A stretch of 64,000 nucleotides of DNA from Platerodrilus igneus (lineage: Eukaryota; Arthropoda; Insecta; Coleoptera; Lycidae): assembly GCA_036346225.1 (NCBI GenBank), contig JARFIW010000139.1, forward strand, positions 9,176,001 to 9,240,000. The letters are read 5' to 3'. The translations under genes were made by a program, and so were the position numbers. The notes under the pieces were generated by a model. It saw only the letters and a list, made by a program, of their open reading frames with translations, was not told where the DNA came from and made no database searches. Shown piece after piece: positions 43,800 through 54,208 of this stretch (within the stretch, counting starts at the first letter, position 1; each line of letters starts with the position of its first letter).

Positions 43800-44374
43800 A
43801 GTTAAGGTTCGTGGCTTTGAGCGGTCCTTTTTAAAAAGACTTCTTTGAACTTTAACAAATTTATTTGGTTTTATACAGAAGTTAATTATTGAATTTTAAC
43901 AAACTTGAATAATAAGTCTAAGTCGAAATGCATTAATTAATTGTATAGTGAGTTATCAGTGAACTGCAAGGTAAAAGCTGAACGTCTGATGAACTGACTA
44001 GGAGTGGAGCTCCTGGTCCTTATATAACTTTCTCCCCCTCACATTTCTGTGGGAACCTGCGGACGTAATGTCCGCTTACACTTCATAATACATAGTTGCT
44101 ATTTTAAAAGCTATTCATAATTACAATGTTGCAGGCTTATTCTGCGTAATCTCGGTACGTGACATCCGGCGACCGTCTGTCACCTGACTTTTGCAGTGTC
44201 ACTTATCCTTGTGCTACTTTGTAGCGTTTCCACTCGTGGGAACTGAAATAATCATAATATAATGTAATAAAATGTTGCAACGACATTGTTGCACTGTCCT
44301 AACATTTCCTAACCTAATATTTCCTAATAAAGATATTAGTTTTATATATATAATAGATGGGGGTTCCTATAACT
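43800..44374 (-). repeat. Errantivirus-like 3' LTR
   Basis: 575 bp, on the plus strand from AGTTAAGGTTCG to GTTCCTATAACT. AGTTA/TAACT form the terminal inverted repeat. It matches the solo LTR at 24517-25107 in reverse orientation. Confidence 0.9.
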
Positions 44375-44448
44375 CCTCCCAACGTACATTAAAATTTAAG
44401 GGTTTTTACCTTGTCTTGATTTTTAATTAAATTCGTTTTCATTTAATC

Positions 44449-45102
44449 TCATTTAAAATTCATATTTTCTAGGGGTACATTTGTTTGTTTGGGTAATCTA
44501 AAACTGTATTCTTTATTATTCTTAAATCTAATACATATTTTGTACGTTACATAAATGATCAATAAAATAGTCAATAAAATCAATATAATTGTCCATACAC
44601 TAATGTTATCATAGTGCACTTTGGGCGTCTTGATCTCGTTCAGGTTTTCTTTATATTCTTCCATGAGTTTCATGGCGTGGTTTAAGTTGTCTAATTCCAG
44701 GTGTTGCAATTGCATTGGTTTTTGAAGGGTTTCTTCATCTTCTTCTTGAGTAATCTTGATTTGCAGATCGGGTAGATTTGCTAATTTCTTGCTTTGTACT
44801 GGATCTTGGTATACTCTAATTATTTCATTTTTTAATTTTAAATAACAATTTTCCTTAAGGGTGATTAATTTACTTCCGGTTAATGCTAAATTACTTTCAT
44901 CTTGATTGCAATACATTGTTGCGATTACTTCGGTGGGAAAAATGGCTATCCATTTATTTTCCGTTATTTTCTGAATTTTCATGTTGTTGATTTGTACAGG
45001 TTTGGCTTCACAATTTTCATAGTGGTTGGTAAATTTTAGTAGTTGTACTTCGCAAGGGCTGTCTTCTTGAATTGTTGTGGTTGTTAATGATTGGCATATG
45101 TT
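44449..45102 (-). pseudogene. Envelope protein, C-terminal fragment, errantivirus type
   Basis: About 217 codons open to a stop at 44449. The fragment has an extracellular-type region with spaced Cys (SPCEV, YENCEAK, MYCNQDE, ENCYLKL), a charged heptad-like segment (HLELDNLNHAMKLMEEYKEN), a hydrophobic membrane anchor at about residues 171-190 (ISVWTIILILLTILLIIYV) and a short cytoplasmic tail rich in Lys, Arg and Asn. This matches the layout of the transmembrane end of insect errantivirus Env, a family related to baculovirus F proteins. The surface part, cleavage site and fusion peptide are absent, and the first codon lies in fused LTR sequence, so it is a dead remnant. Confidence 0.75.
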
Positions 45103-45366
45103 CATAATTACAATGTTGCAGGCTTATTCTGCGTAATCTCGGTACGTGACATCCTACGACCGTCTGTGACCTGACTTTTGCAGTGTCACTTATCCTTGTG
45201 CTACTTTGTAGCGTTTCCACTCGTGGGAACTGAAATCATCATAATATAATGTAATAAAATGTTGCAACGACATTGTTGCACTGTCCTAACATTTCCTAAT
45301 GTTTCCTAATATTTTCTAATAAAGATATTAGTTTTATATATATAATAGATGGGGGTTCCTATAACT
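45103..45366 (-). repeat. Errantivirus-like 5' LTR, truncated
   Basis: 264 bp equal to the first part of the LTR at 44111-44374, including the TATTAGTTTTATATATATAA segment, joined at about 45102 to env. Confidence 0.85.
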
Positions 45367-45505
45367 CGCGTCGGCGCGAAGTTCCCGCGCGATCTAGCGC
45401 AAACGCCCTCTGGCGTGACGAAAATACACGCCAAGTCTTTTAAATTTTAAGGCGCGAAAACTTCCGCACATAAAAATTAAGCTAAGACAATGTTTAGTGC
45501 CAATT

Positions 45506-47177
45506 TGGCACGTAACAAAATTTTCAGATAGACCGCCGTATAAACGACCAAATCTAATAAATTTAAATAACACAAACCACTTAGTACTACCATATATAGA
45601 AATACCCCACGCTGAATTTAAACTATTAATCGATACCGGATCCTCAAAAACATTAATTAGCCCCAGAGCCGTAAAGAGACACATTTAGATAATGTAGAAA
45701 GAGAGCAATTTAAAATTAAAACAGCCCATCAAACGACATTACACCAATTCGTAGCTAATATATCCTTACCGAGAACATTCAATGTGAAAATGAAACACAA
45801 ATTTTGCATTTCAGTGATAAATATAACCGACTATTACGAATGGACCTTCTAAGAAAATTAGGAGGCAACATCGACATAAAGAACCGTTTACTAAGAACGA
45901 AATATAGACGAATCCTCATTAAATTTCAAAATACCCAAGTCGAACAGAAATACACAATAGAACCCCAAATGAAAAAATAATAAAAATCACGGTAAACTCA
46001 AAAAATAACATAGGAATAATAAATCATATAACATTTCAACATGGAGTAGAAACCCCAATCGCCTTAGTAAAAATAAAAGATAATTATGCCACTACGACCA
46101 TTTTAAATTCAAATGACTATCCCGTAGAACTATCATTAACAAACCCAATTAACGTAGAATAATTAAACTTTAACGAAATGGAAATAGATGAAAATTTAAA
46201 AGACGATTACAACCCCGTAGAAAACGACGAAATGTTAAGAGAAAATTTAAGTATCATTCGCTTTAATACCGACATTAACCAAGAAGAGCAAAGAACAATT
46301 AAAAATTTATGTTTTGAATACCGCGACATATTCCACTGTGAAGAAATACCCCTAACATTCACTAATACAGTCAAACACAACATCGAATTAACGGATAACG
46401 AACCCATATTTACAAAAACATACTGACTACCTCAGGCAAGTCAGGAAGAAGCTGAAAGACAAGTAGCCGACTTATTAGAACAAGATATAATCCAGCACTC
46501 CAACTCACCATGCAACAGCCCAGTATTAATAGTACCCAAGAAATTGGACGCATCAGGAAAAAGAAATATAGAATGGTAATAGATTATAGAAAATCAAATC
46601 AAAAACGGTAGATGACAAATACCCACTACCAAATATAACCGAAATTTTAGACAAATTAGGTAAATGCCAAAATTTTTCAACATTAGATCTAGCATAAGGA
46701 TACCATCAGGTATAAATGGATGAAAAGGATACAGAAAAAATAGCCTTTAGCACACCTAGAGGACACTACGAATACAAACGAATGCCATTTGGATTAAAGA
46801 ACGCACCCGCTACTTTTCAAGGAGTTATGGACAATATATTACAAAGAATACACAACGAAAAATGTCTTGTATACCTATACGACATCATAGTTTATTCAAC
46901 ATCATTAGTAGAGCACATAGAAAGGCTGCGAGAAGTATTTGAAAGACTGAGGAAAGCACATTTTAAAGTACAAATAGACAAGAGCGAATTTTTACAGCAA
47001 GAAGTATCATTTTTAGGACATATAATAACACCTCAAGGAGTCATGCCGAACCCCGACAAAACAGTACTAAGTTACTACCTCAAATTCATCAAAGGTTACG
47101 CTCAGATAACCAAGCCCCTGACAAATTGTTTAAAGAAATGCAATAAAATTGAACACACCCCAGAATTTATTAAAGCC
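45506..47177 (+). pseudogene. Gypsy protease and RT (broken, catalytic Asp changed)
   Basis: The protease is at 45497-45688 with LLIDTGSSKTLISP, an intact DTG site. After several shifts, RT starts at 46178 (MEIDENLKDDYNPVENDE; NLCFEYRDIFHCEE), continues with [29 protein letters not shown] and YPLPNITEI-like pieces, and has a 161-codon frame at 46716-47201 with FSTPRGHYEYKRMPFGLKNA and PATFQGVMD. The catalytic box reads VYLYDIIVYS where YLDD is expected, so one essential Asp is replaced by Tyr. HFKVQIDKSEFLQQEVSFLG follows. The frame is cut at 47177 by the next insertion. Confidence 0.85.
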
Positions 47178-49348
47178 TGTTACGTTCATTTTCGTAAATA
47201 ATTGATTAGTTTATATACAATAATTTTTAACTTAAATTCCTTTGGCGTTAAACACGAAAATTAATTCCGTAAATTAAAATAACCCTTTTGCGTATTAAAA
47301 ATGGTATTGTAATTAATACTAAATATCCTATATATTTTACTTGATAAATCTTTCTGCTCATTAAAAATAAATATCCTTTCTAAGAATTTCTTACCGTGGA
47401 ATTTACACCATAATTAGATAGGCGTCTTTCCAACTATTCAATAATTAAGGCTGATGTGTTTCTCTTATTAAAGAATTTGGCGAAATTATTTCAATAAAAT
47501 TCGGGTTTTCCTGTTTTATTTCCTTTAACAAGTTTACGTTGAGCTTTGGTGCTTTAACTAAACAAATTTAATAGGCACTTTCTGTTCGAATAGCAACAAG
47601 AAAACATCCGTCCTGCGGTGCTATTCTCGACACTTCGAATATATGCGTCTATTCGAAGAAAAATATTGAAATCCGTATTCTCGACTCTTCGAATGTTTTA
47701 CGCATTCGAAAATTCTTACACGAATACATTCGGGTGGATTTTTGTTGACGTATTTCTTGTTCGAACAGTGACTATTAACCTTTATTCTGTACATAAACTA
47801 TTTATTTTTTCAAAATGAAGGAATAATATACTTGTAATTAATAAATGATTTGAAGAATGCGGAAGAAGAAGGTGGTGATGATAAAGGTGAACCAATAGAT
47901 AAAGCTGCTAGTGATCTATTTAGGGAGTAATCTGATGAAAATTTTATTAAGCTTTTTGTTTATCAAAGGAATTATGTCGGTTTTTAATGACTACATTAGA
48001 GCCGTTTATGAAGCCACAGTCTTTAAATGCAAAATCATTTGAAAATTTACTTGTTACATTTTGATGTTTCTTGAAAAACTCTTATCAGTGCCGTTTTTTA
48101 TCGTTCTGAGGGGTTGCTGCCTTTTTCACCACTCGGTTTGCTCATCTTACGAACTTGCTTTAATATTAATTTGAAGTTGAAAATTAGAACTAGGATCGCA
48201 AAGCCAATAATTTAGTAACCAAAAGCAAATAAGGATCAAATATATTAGGTTAGGTTATTTAGCATATAGAAAGAAATGGCATCATATGATATCATAGTGG
48301 GGACAATTCGAATACCATGTTGCCAAGCGTCTATAACGCGTTCGAACAGTAAGGTTTACGCAGAGTGCGGAGAATACCAAATAAGGGCACTACTTGTATA
48401 TAAGACCTTCGAATACATTCGAATTCGTATATTTACGAATGAAGTCGAGAATAGCACCCCAGCTTTGCTTCGTTCCGTTTTACGTTATGCGAATTTCTGG
48501 CACGCATTATATAGCGTGGTGGATATTTAGGGTTTATAAAACGGTACTTTTCGGTTTTAATAAATTAATCTATTGTTCGTAATTATTCTAGCTTCTTGCG
48601 GGGGACACGTTAATCCCTTGAGCTATCGTTTCTTCTGGTAATGGGAGGCCAAACGCGTTCTCTCTGGGCGTAGGCCGCCCTACTCGCTGACGTGGACCAG
48701 CGACTGAGTCAACCTCGACGTCAGCAACTCGAGGGTGAGTTTTTCTTTGTATTCACTTCTTACTTTGGAACCAGAACGCCTGGGGTTTTACCGTTCAAAT
48801 ATGGCATTTCTAAATTTAATTCTTATATATGAAAATTATTGAACTATTTTGGTATTCACTGCTCTTTTATTACCGCTTTACTATTTGTTTATAAATCACT
48901 AAAAATATACTACTTATTTATGTAAAAACGATTTAAAGACTTGCTGGCACGTTTGAAAATGTTGTTGCCATTACGTTTGTAAATACAGATTAAGTTTATA
49001 TTTACGATATTCTAGAGCTGTGGTTTTTAGGGTTGCGTTTGGTTCTTTCCCTTTTTTTACTAGTTAATGTCAGGGGGTAATTACCTAAAAGCTACAGCTC
49101 GTCATTTTCATGAATAATTTCTTTTACTGTGTTCTGTAAATATTATGTTTAATTATAAGTTCTTTTTCTCCTTTGTATGTGTAGTTCTGAGTGTGAATGA
49201 GTGAGTGTATATAAATTTTCTTTCTATTTATTTCAGGTTTCTTTTTTGGTTTATCTATAGATATAAAACCCCGCCCACTCACCGATTTAGCCCGGTCATC
49301 CTTTCTTTCTTTTTCTTAGTTTTTTTATAGGTTACGTCCATGTACGTA
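47178..49348 (+). repeat. 5' LTR of gag-only element (2.17 kb, contains a MITE)
   Basis: Shares with the 3' LTR (53385-54202) the AAAAATGRTATTGTAATTAA block, CCTCGACGTCAGCAACT, TTTATATTTACGATATTCTAG, GTCAGGGGGTAATTACC, TATAAAACCCCGCCCACTCA and GTTACGTCCATGTACGT. It is longer than the 3' LTR because of a MITE at 47617-48458 and other extra sequence. TATAAAACC near 49262 is a likely TATA box. Confidence 0.75.
47617..48458. mobile_element. MITE with TIR GGTGCTATTCTCGAC
   Basis: 842 bp with a perfect 15-bp terminal inverted repeat (GGTGCTATTCTCGAC / GTCGAGAATAGCACC). Just inside, repeated CTTCGAAT/ATTCGAA motifs are spread over both subterminal regions, with an extra copy of ATTCTCGACTCTTCGAA near 47675. 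There is no transposase. I could not see a clear target-site duplication, so the superfamily is unknown. Confidence 0.7.
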
Positions 49349-49384
49349 GTATAAAATATTGACGCCCTGGCGTGGGGCTGCGAT

Positions 49385-49590
49385 TTTTGGGAATTAATTT
49401 CTGCTACGATTCTTTTTGTGATTAATTTCGGCTGCGATTTTTTTTAGTTAATTTCTTCTGCGATTTGGTTTTTGTTAATTTTCTTGTGCTACGATTTTGT
49501 TTCATGTAACTTTGGCTCCGATTTTATTTTAGTTAGATTTAGCTTCGAATTCGTTTTAGTTAATTTTTGCTCCGATTTTTGGTTTATTAT
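49385..49590. repeat. Degenerate 30-35 bp tandem repeat in leader of gag-only element
   Basis: About six units of TTAATTTCTGCTGCGATTTTTTTT type between the primer-binding-site-like block and gag, diverged from each other by several bases. Confidence 0.65.
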
Positions 49591-50020
49591 TGTTAGTGTT
49601 TAAGTTCCTACATGACCCGCATTTTCTCAGTTTGATATTACCTATGTTTCGTCCCTTACGTTCAATATTATTGGTTTGCTTGTTTTAGATTATTGGTCTT
49701 GTGTTTTCGCCAATAATCCTAATCTATTGAAAACGCTGGCGCCCAAGATTTTTTTTTCTTTCTTCCCTCTATGTACATTTTGTTCTCTCCGTCACGTCTA
49801 GAGTTAGTTTTTCCTACGATTTTTTTTTCTTTATTCTACAGCCCTATTCTAATTTCTATTTTGTTGTTTCGCTTCCATTGGTGTTCCCGAAGTTTATCCG
49901 TCGGATATGTTTTAAATTGTCCTGTATTCGCAACAATTTTTTTCTTTTGAGCTTTTGTCGCGTTAGGGTTAGCCTTTATTTCGTTACCTTCTACCCATTT
50001 CTTTCTTGTTCGTACTCAAA

Positions 50021-50823
50021 ATGACTTCTTTTTCGGCTTCCTACCACGGTCTCCCTGTGTGGGCGTGGAATGTGAAATTTTCTGGTAATCCAAATATTCT
50101 TGCCGTACATGATTTTTTGGAACGAGTCGAAAAACTTCGACGACTTCACCATGTATCCGAATTGCAGTTATTTGAGTCTGCAGTGAAATTATTCGAGGCT
50201 GATGCTTTACTTTAGTATCGTGGTTTTCGGCATCGGTTTTCAGACTGGAAGTCGTTGTCTAATTTACTGATTCATCATTTTGAACACATGAAGTTGGTTT
50301 ATAAAGCTACTACTATTGAGAAAAATACTTTTGCTTCACATGACCGAGTTGTTAATATTTCTCCGACGCCTACGAGTAGATCCGTTACTTCTTCCGTACG
50401 TTCTACTGTTCTTCCTCCTACTTCTACTCCTACTCGTCACGTCGTATGCTTTAATTGCGATAAACCTGGTCATGTTTCGACCCGTTGTACTCGTCCTCAA
50501 GTACTCCATTGTTATGGTTGCGGACATAAGGGAGTTACTCGCCATAACTGTCCCAACTGTCATTCTACTACTAATAGGTCTTCGAATAATCCTTCAAATT
50601 CTGCCCTCGCCTCTAGTTACCTAATTTCTTCTACTTCTCATTCTACGTTCCCTTCGATACTTCATGTAGGTTCTCACGCTCCTACTATCAAAACCTGCTC
50701 TTCTTCGGTAAATATAGCTTTTAACAAAATTTCCTCCATTTCTAGTTCTGTCCTCTATTCTACTCCTTCTTCTGCTCGCCCTATTTATATTCACTCTCAC
50801 CCCAAAATGTGCCTCCACCACTA
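50021..50823 (+). pseudogene. Gag of the nested LTR element, two zinc knuckles
   Basis: MTSFSASYHGLPVWAWNVKF, NPNILAVHDFLERVEKLRRL, HHVSELQLFESAVKLFEADA at 50021-50213 are the capsid region seen in Gypsy Gags. A single TAG at 50214 (often a Trp codon here: ALxWYR) interrupts it, then YRGFRHRFSDWKSLSNLLIH continues to 50860. CFNCDKPGHVSTRC is a canonical CCHC knuckle. CYGCGHKGVTRHNC keeps the three Cys but has Val where the His should be. The rest is Ser/Thr-rich. The last part overlaps the following frame in another phase. Confidence 0.8.
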
Positions 50824-51720
50824 TTACAACCCAAGCTTCGAATCGGTGACTTGCAGCTAGCTTCTCAAGAGTTTGTTCCCGCTTTCCTAAACGATTCTAC
50901 CAAAGAGTTTTCTGTCGTGTCAACAAGCATAAAGGTCGCTGAAATGACCACAACTTCTAATGTAGTCTGCGAGGGTCCTCCGGAAGTCCATGGACCTGTA
51001 TCTTTAATGCCTCCTGCCGTTTTTGTCAAAATTTTACCTGTTCCTGCTTTCTTAAACGATTCTAGTCAAGAAATTGCTGTTGTACCTACAATAACAGCTG
51101 TAGCTAAATTGACGATTACTTTTAATTTAGTCAGCGAAGGTTCGGTTGAAGTTCACGAACCTGTATCTTTAATGTCTGTTGCTGTTGCTGTCAAAATTTC
51201 ACATGTTCCTACTTTTCTAAACTGTTCAACACAAGAAATTTCTGTCGTGTCTACAAAAACAGCCGTAACTAAAGTGACGATAACTTCCAATTCAGTCTGC
51301 GAAGGTCCTGTTAAAGTTAGTGAACCCGTAGCTGTGATGCCTGTTGCTGTTGCCGTTAAAGCTTTACCTGATCTTGTTTCGTTACCTACTCTTACTCCTT
51401 TTTCTCATGCTGACAAAATGCTACTTACTTCTGTTCTTTTAAGTAAGGTTGGTGACATCCTAGCTGATGTTCTGTTATCTACTGTTGACGAACTTCTACC
51501 TGATACTGCTTCTTTTCCTAAAGTGGATACTTCCACAGCCAATACTGTCTTCTTTTCTAGCTGTGATACTTCTAGTCCTGCACATAACGTCAATGAAATT
51601 TTATATTACTCTTCCCTTTACTTCCGTTTTACTGAAGGGTTTCCGTTGTGCTTTCTTCTTGTCACGTTGCGTTCCGGGTATAGTCAATCCTTATTTCTGT
51701 TTCGACCTGCCTTTTCGTAA
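50809..51720 (+). CDS. Repetitive 303-codon protein with three 55-residue repeats
   Basis: An open frame directly after, and overlapping, gag in another phase. Residues about 24-188 are three tandem repeats of 55 residues (165 bp each), beginning VPAFLNDSTKEFSVV, VPAFLNDSSQEIAVV and VPTFLNCSTQEISVV, with shared TSNVVCEGPPEVHGPVSLMP-like middles and AVAVK ends. The C-terminal 115 residues are Leu-, Ser- and Asp-rich (TSVLLSKVGDILADVLLSTV; VDELLPDTASFPKVDTS). I see no protease DTG, RT or transmembrane segment and do not recognise a family. It occupies the place of pro-pol. It may be a real product of the element or a repeat-born open frame; conservation of repeats at protein level argues mildly for coding. 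Confidence 0.5.
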   Translation: MPPPLLQPKLRIGDLQLASQEFVPAFLNDSTKEFSVVSTSIKVAEMTTTSNVVCEGPPEVHGPVSLMPPAVFVKILPVPAFLNDSSQEIAVVPTITAVAKLTITFNLVSEGSVEVHEPVSLMSVAVAVKISHVPTFLNCSTQEISVVSTKTAVTKVTITSNSVCEGPVKVSEPVAVMPVAVAVKALPDLVSLPTLTPFSHADKMLLTSVLLSKVGDILADVLLSTVDELLPDTASFPKVDTSTANTVFFSSCDTSSPAHNVNEILYYSSLYFRFTEGFPLCFLLVTLRSGYSQSLFLFRPAFS

Positions 51721-51846
51721 AGCCTATAGTTCCAATACTACCGTCTGATTTCTATACACTTCCACCCTATAAACGAACAACTTCTCTTTGATACTCGATT
51801 TCGGTTTTTCACTTCTTTTGTCTTCTTCTCGCGTTCTTTCTTCTTC

Positions 51847-52173
51847 ACCCGTGTGGTCCTTGGGAATAGAATACCCAAATGGTACGACTTTCTGCCTGTC
51901 GTACGAAGCGACTATAGCGGTCAACAACACTAATTTTACACTGATAATACATTCACCTTTTACGCTACAACCACTACATCCAATACACGCGTCACACATT
52001 CTATGACACTTTCCCTCCTTGGACTGATTTTTGGATTTGGTTTCGGTTTACTTCCGGTTGTTACTGAGTTTCTTTCGTTTGCTTTCCTTTTTTCTTTCAC
52101 CCGTGTGCGTCCGGGTATAGAATAGTCCCACTGGTACGACCTGCCTGTCGTAAGAAGCGACTATAGCGGTCCA
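51847..52173. repeat. Duplicated block with CCTGTCGTA-GAAGCGACTATAGCGG
   Basis: Two copies, 51847-51925 and 52098-52173: CACCCGTGTG, GGG-ATAGAAT, TGGTACGAC, CTGCCTGTCGTA, GAAGCGACTATAGCGGTC. The palindrome-rich core GTCGTAAGAAGCGAC could fold as a stem. The rest of 51721-53384 holds no recognised gene. Confidence 0.7.
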
Positions 52174-53384
52174 AACACATACACTTTATCAGTAATTCAT
52201 ACACCATCTTACACACACTCCATAAACGCACACACTTACCAGCAGTACCACTCTCTTCTTCTGGTGCTCTTTCTTTTGTTTTCTTTTGGTTTTTTCTTCT
52301 TACCCTTGGGTTCTTCGGATGATAACCCCTGGTTTACTTCCTGTTCCTTTAACTTCTTCTGCGGTAAAACCACGAATTTCATTCACACGCAAATATCCAT
52401 CCTCACACTTTCTTCAGCTGTCCAGTCCACTACCATACTTGTCGCTCCATCCGATCTGTTACCTATTCACTGGTTTTGTTTCTATGTCCTTTTCATTTTG
52501 GTTTTTTCGTGCGTTTTTCTTGGTCGTTGAGTGTTATTCTTTTAGTTTCTTTCTTTCTTTCTCGTTCCTTTTGTCCACTTCTTCTTAGTTTCCTTGGATC
52601 TTCTTGCTGTTGGTCCTCTCCACTCGATTGTGTTTCTTCCAGATCCGACTCCTGTGGTAGGTGATTTCTAGTCCGTCTTTGTCTATATTGAAATTACGTT
52701 TCTTCTCTTTTTAGTTTTCTTTGGTTTGCACGATTCTTCCGTTACCAATTAAAGTACTTTCGTTTTTTTTTTACCATCGTTTCCTATTTTCTTGAACGTC
52801 GTTTCTTCTTGTTGTCACGCGTTTTTGGTGGTCCTACCACCCCTGAGGCTTGATCTTTGGGTCATCTCTGACGCGACTCGTTGAGTTTTCTTCTGATTCT
52901 GTTACTTCTTTTGGTAAAGAACTACTGTTTTCACAGCAAATATCATCCTCAATTTATTCTTATGTTATGAAAATTCATTTGCCTATATTAGTTACCTTTC
53001 CTTATTACCTTTTACTATTTGTCTTATAATCATATATTTGTATTTATGTACGTTTCTTGGCTGGCAGCCGGATAAAAGTTCTTTACGTTGTTATAGTTAG
53101 TTTGGACAACTGATATTCACGTGTAATTTTTTAGGGTACGAGTTTTCTTTTATTTCAAGCAATTTTTTTGGTGGTACTACCCAAACTCCTGTTTTCTTCC
53201 TGCCCCGATTTCTCTTTAATTTTTACTGTGTTGTGAGATATTTTGTATACGTTCTTTTTGTAATGCTTTGATCTAGTTTATAATGCATATAATTTTTTTT
53301 TTAAGTTTAAGATTTCCTTTGGTTATCGTTAAAACACGATATAATTGAATTCCGGTAATTTTTAGGTGCTTTCCTCTTTTTTTT
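52174..53384. other. Internal non-coding region of the gag-only element
   Basis: T-rich sequence without recognised coding. The part at 52860-53330 shows weak block similarity to the LTR (GACGCGACTCGTTGAG, TTTACTATTTGTCTTATAATC, TTTTTTAGGGTACGAG), as if an older LTR copy lay inside. Confidence 0.4.
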
Positions 53385-54202
53385 TGTTACGTAATTAAAA
53401 ATGATATTGTAATTAACAAACACGCTTCTTAGAATATATTTTACTTGATACTGTCGTTATCTTCTGTTAATTGGAAGTCATAGCTTGTTCTGCCGGTAGG
53501 TAGCGATAAACCTACTACCAGCTGTATGGTTACTATGGACTGAGAACCTCGACGTCAGCAACTTGAGGGTGAGTTTTTCTTTGCCTTTGCTTCTTATCTT
53601 TGGTCCTAGTAACTCGCTGACGTAATTTACCAGTTCAAATAAAGGTATTTACTAACGCGATTGAACTCGACTTTATGAAAATTATATGACACAGATTGAT
53701 CGATATTACATTAGCTCTTTAGTATTACGAGCATTACAATAATTTATTTATAACATCAGCTAAAAAGTATGTCTACTTATTTATGTAAAACTTTTGAAGA
53801 CTTCGCTGGACTTTGAAAATGCGTTGTCCTTAGTTTGTGAATATAGATTAAGTTTATATTTACGATATTCTAGCGCTGTAGTTTTTAGGGTTGCGTTTGG
53901 TTCTTTCTTTTTTTTTTACTAATTAATGTCAGGGGGTAATTACCCAAAAACTACTGCTCGCCATTTTCTTAAGTAATTTTTTTACTGTGTTGTGTAAATA
54001 TTTTGTATTAATTATAAGTTTTTTTTCCTTTGTATGCTTTGTTCTGAGTGTGAATGAGTGAGTGTATATAATTTTTTTTTCTTTATTTCAGGTTTCTTTT
54101 TTTGGTTTATCTATAGGTATAAAACCCCGCCCACTCACCGATTGAGACCGGTCATTCTTTCTTTCCTCTTGTTTTTTTTATAGGTTACGTCAATGTACGT
54201 AA
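53385..54202 (+). repeat. 3' LTR of gag-only element (818 bp)
   Basis: From TGTTACGTAATT to CAATGTACGTAA. Much shorter than the 5' LTR because the MITE and several hundred further bases are absent. TATAAAACCCCGCCCACTC is kept. Confidence 0.75.
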
Positions 54203-54208
54203 AAAGCC

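Larger units (their letters stand above)
43796..45370 (-). mobile_element. Errantivirus-like remnant: LTR, env 3' part, truncated LTR, TSD CGCG
   Basis: The element spans 43800-45366, flanked by CGCG at 43796-43799 and 45367-45370. On the minus strand it reads: first 264 bp of the 5' LTR (45103-45366), a deletion junction at about 45102, the 3' part of env, a GGGAGG purine tract and a complete 3' LTR (43800-44374). All of gag, pol and the 5' half of env are gone. Because both outer LTR edges and the duplication are intact, the deletion happened after insertion or the deleted form was the inserted form. Confidence 0.85.
43154..45505. mobile_element. Insertion of unclassified repeat family X, copy 3, with 10-bp duplication
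   Basis: AGTGCCAATT is present at 43154-43163 and 45496-45505, and the Gypsy reading frame continues across if one copy is discounted. Excluding the nested errantivirus piece (43800-45366), the insert is about 760 bp. It shares ordered blocks with 30545-31020 and 38868-39330 (AAGTACTTACAT, GGAACGATAAG, GGAAATCTACAT, ACGAAAATACACGCC). I see no terminal inverted repeats, no LTR-like direct repeats and no coding sequence. A 9-10 bp duplication would fit a Mutator-like element or a retroposed copy; the class is open. Confidence 0.55.
47172..54208 (+). mobile_element. Gag-only LTR retrotransposon nested in Gypsy RT/RNase H, TSD AAAGCC
   Basis: AAAGCC flanks the insert at 47172-47177 and 54203-54208, and the Gypsy pol frame can be followed across the site. 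LTR-like ends start TGTTACGT at 47178 and 53385 and finish GTACGTA at about 49347 and 54202. A block near 49357 (TTGACGCCCTGGCGTGG) looks like a primer-binding site. The internal part codes for Gag with zinc knuckles and a repetitive protein, but no protease, RT or integrase is seen over the remaining 1.7 kb. It therefore resembles non-autonomous gag-bearing LTR elements. Confidence 0.75.

Noticed and set aside
50316..50821. Alternative open frames in the gag region on both strands
   Set aside because: Shadows of the Ser/Thr-rich Gag frame that holds the CCHC knuckles.
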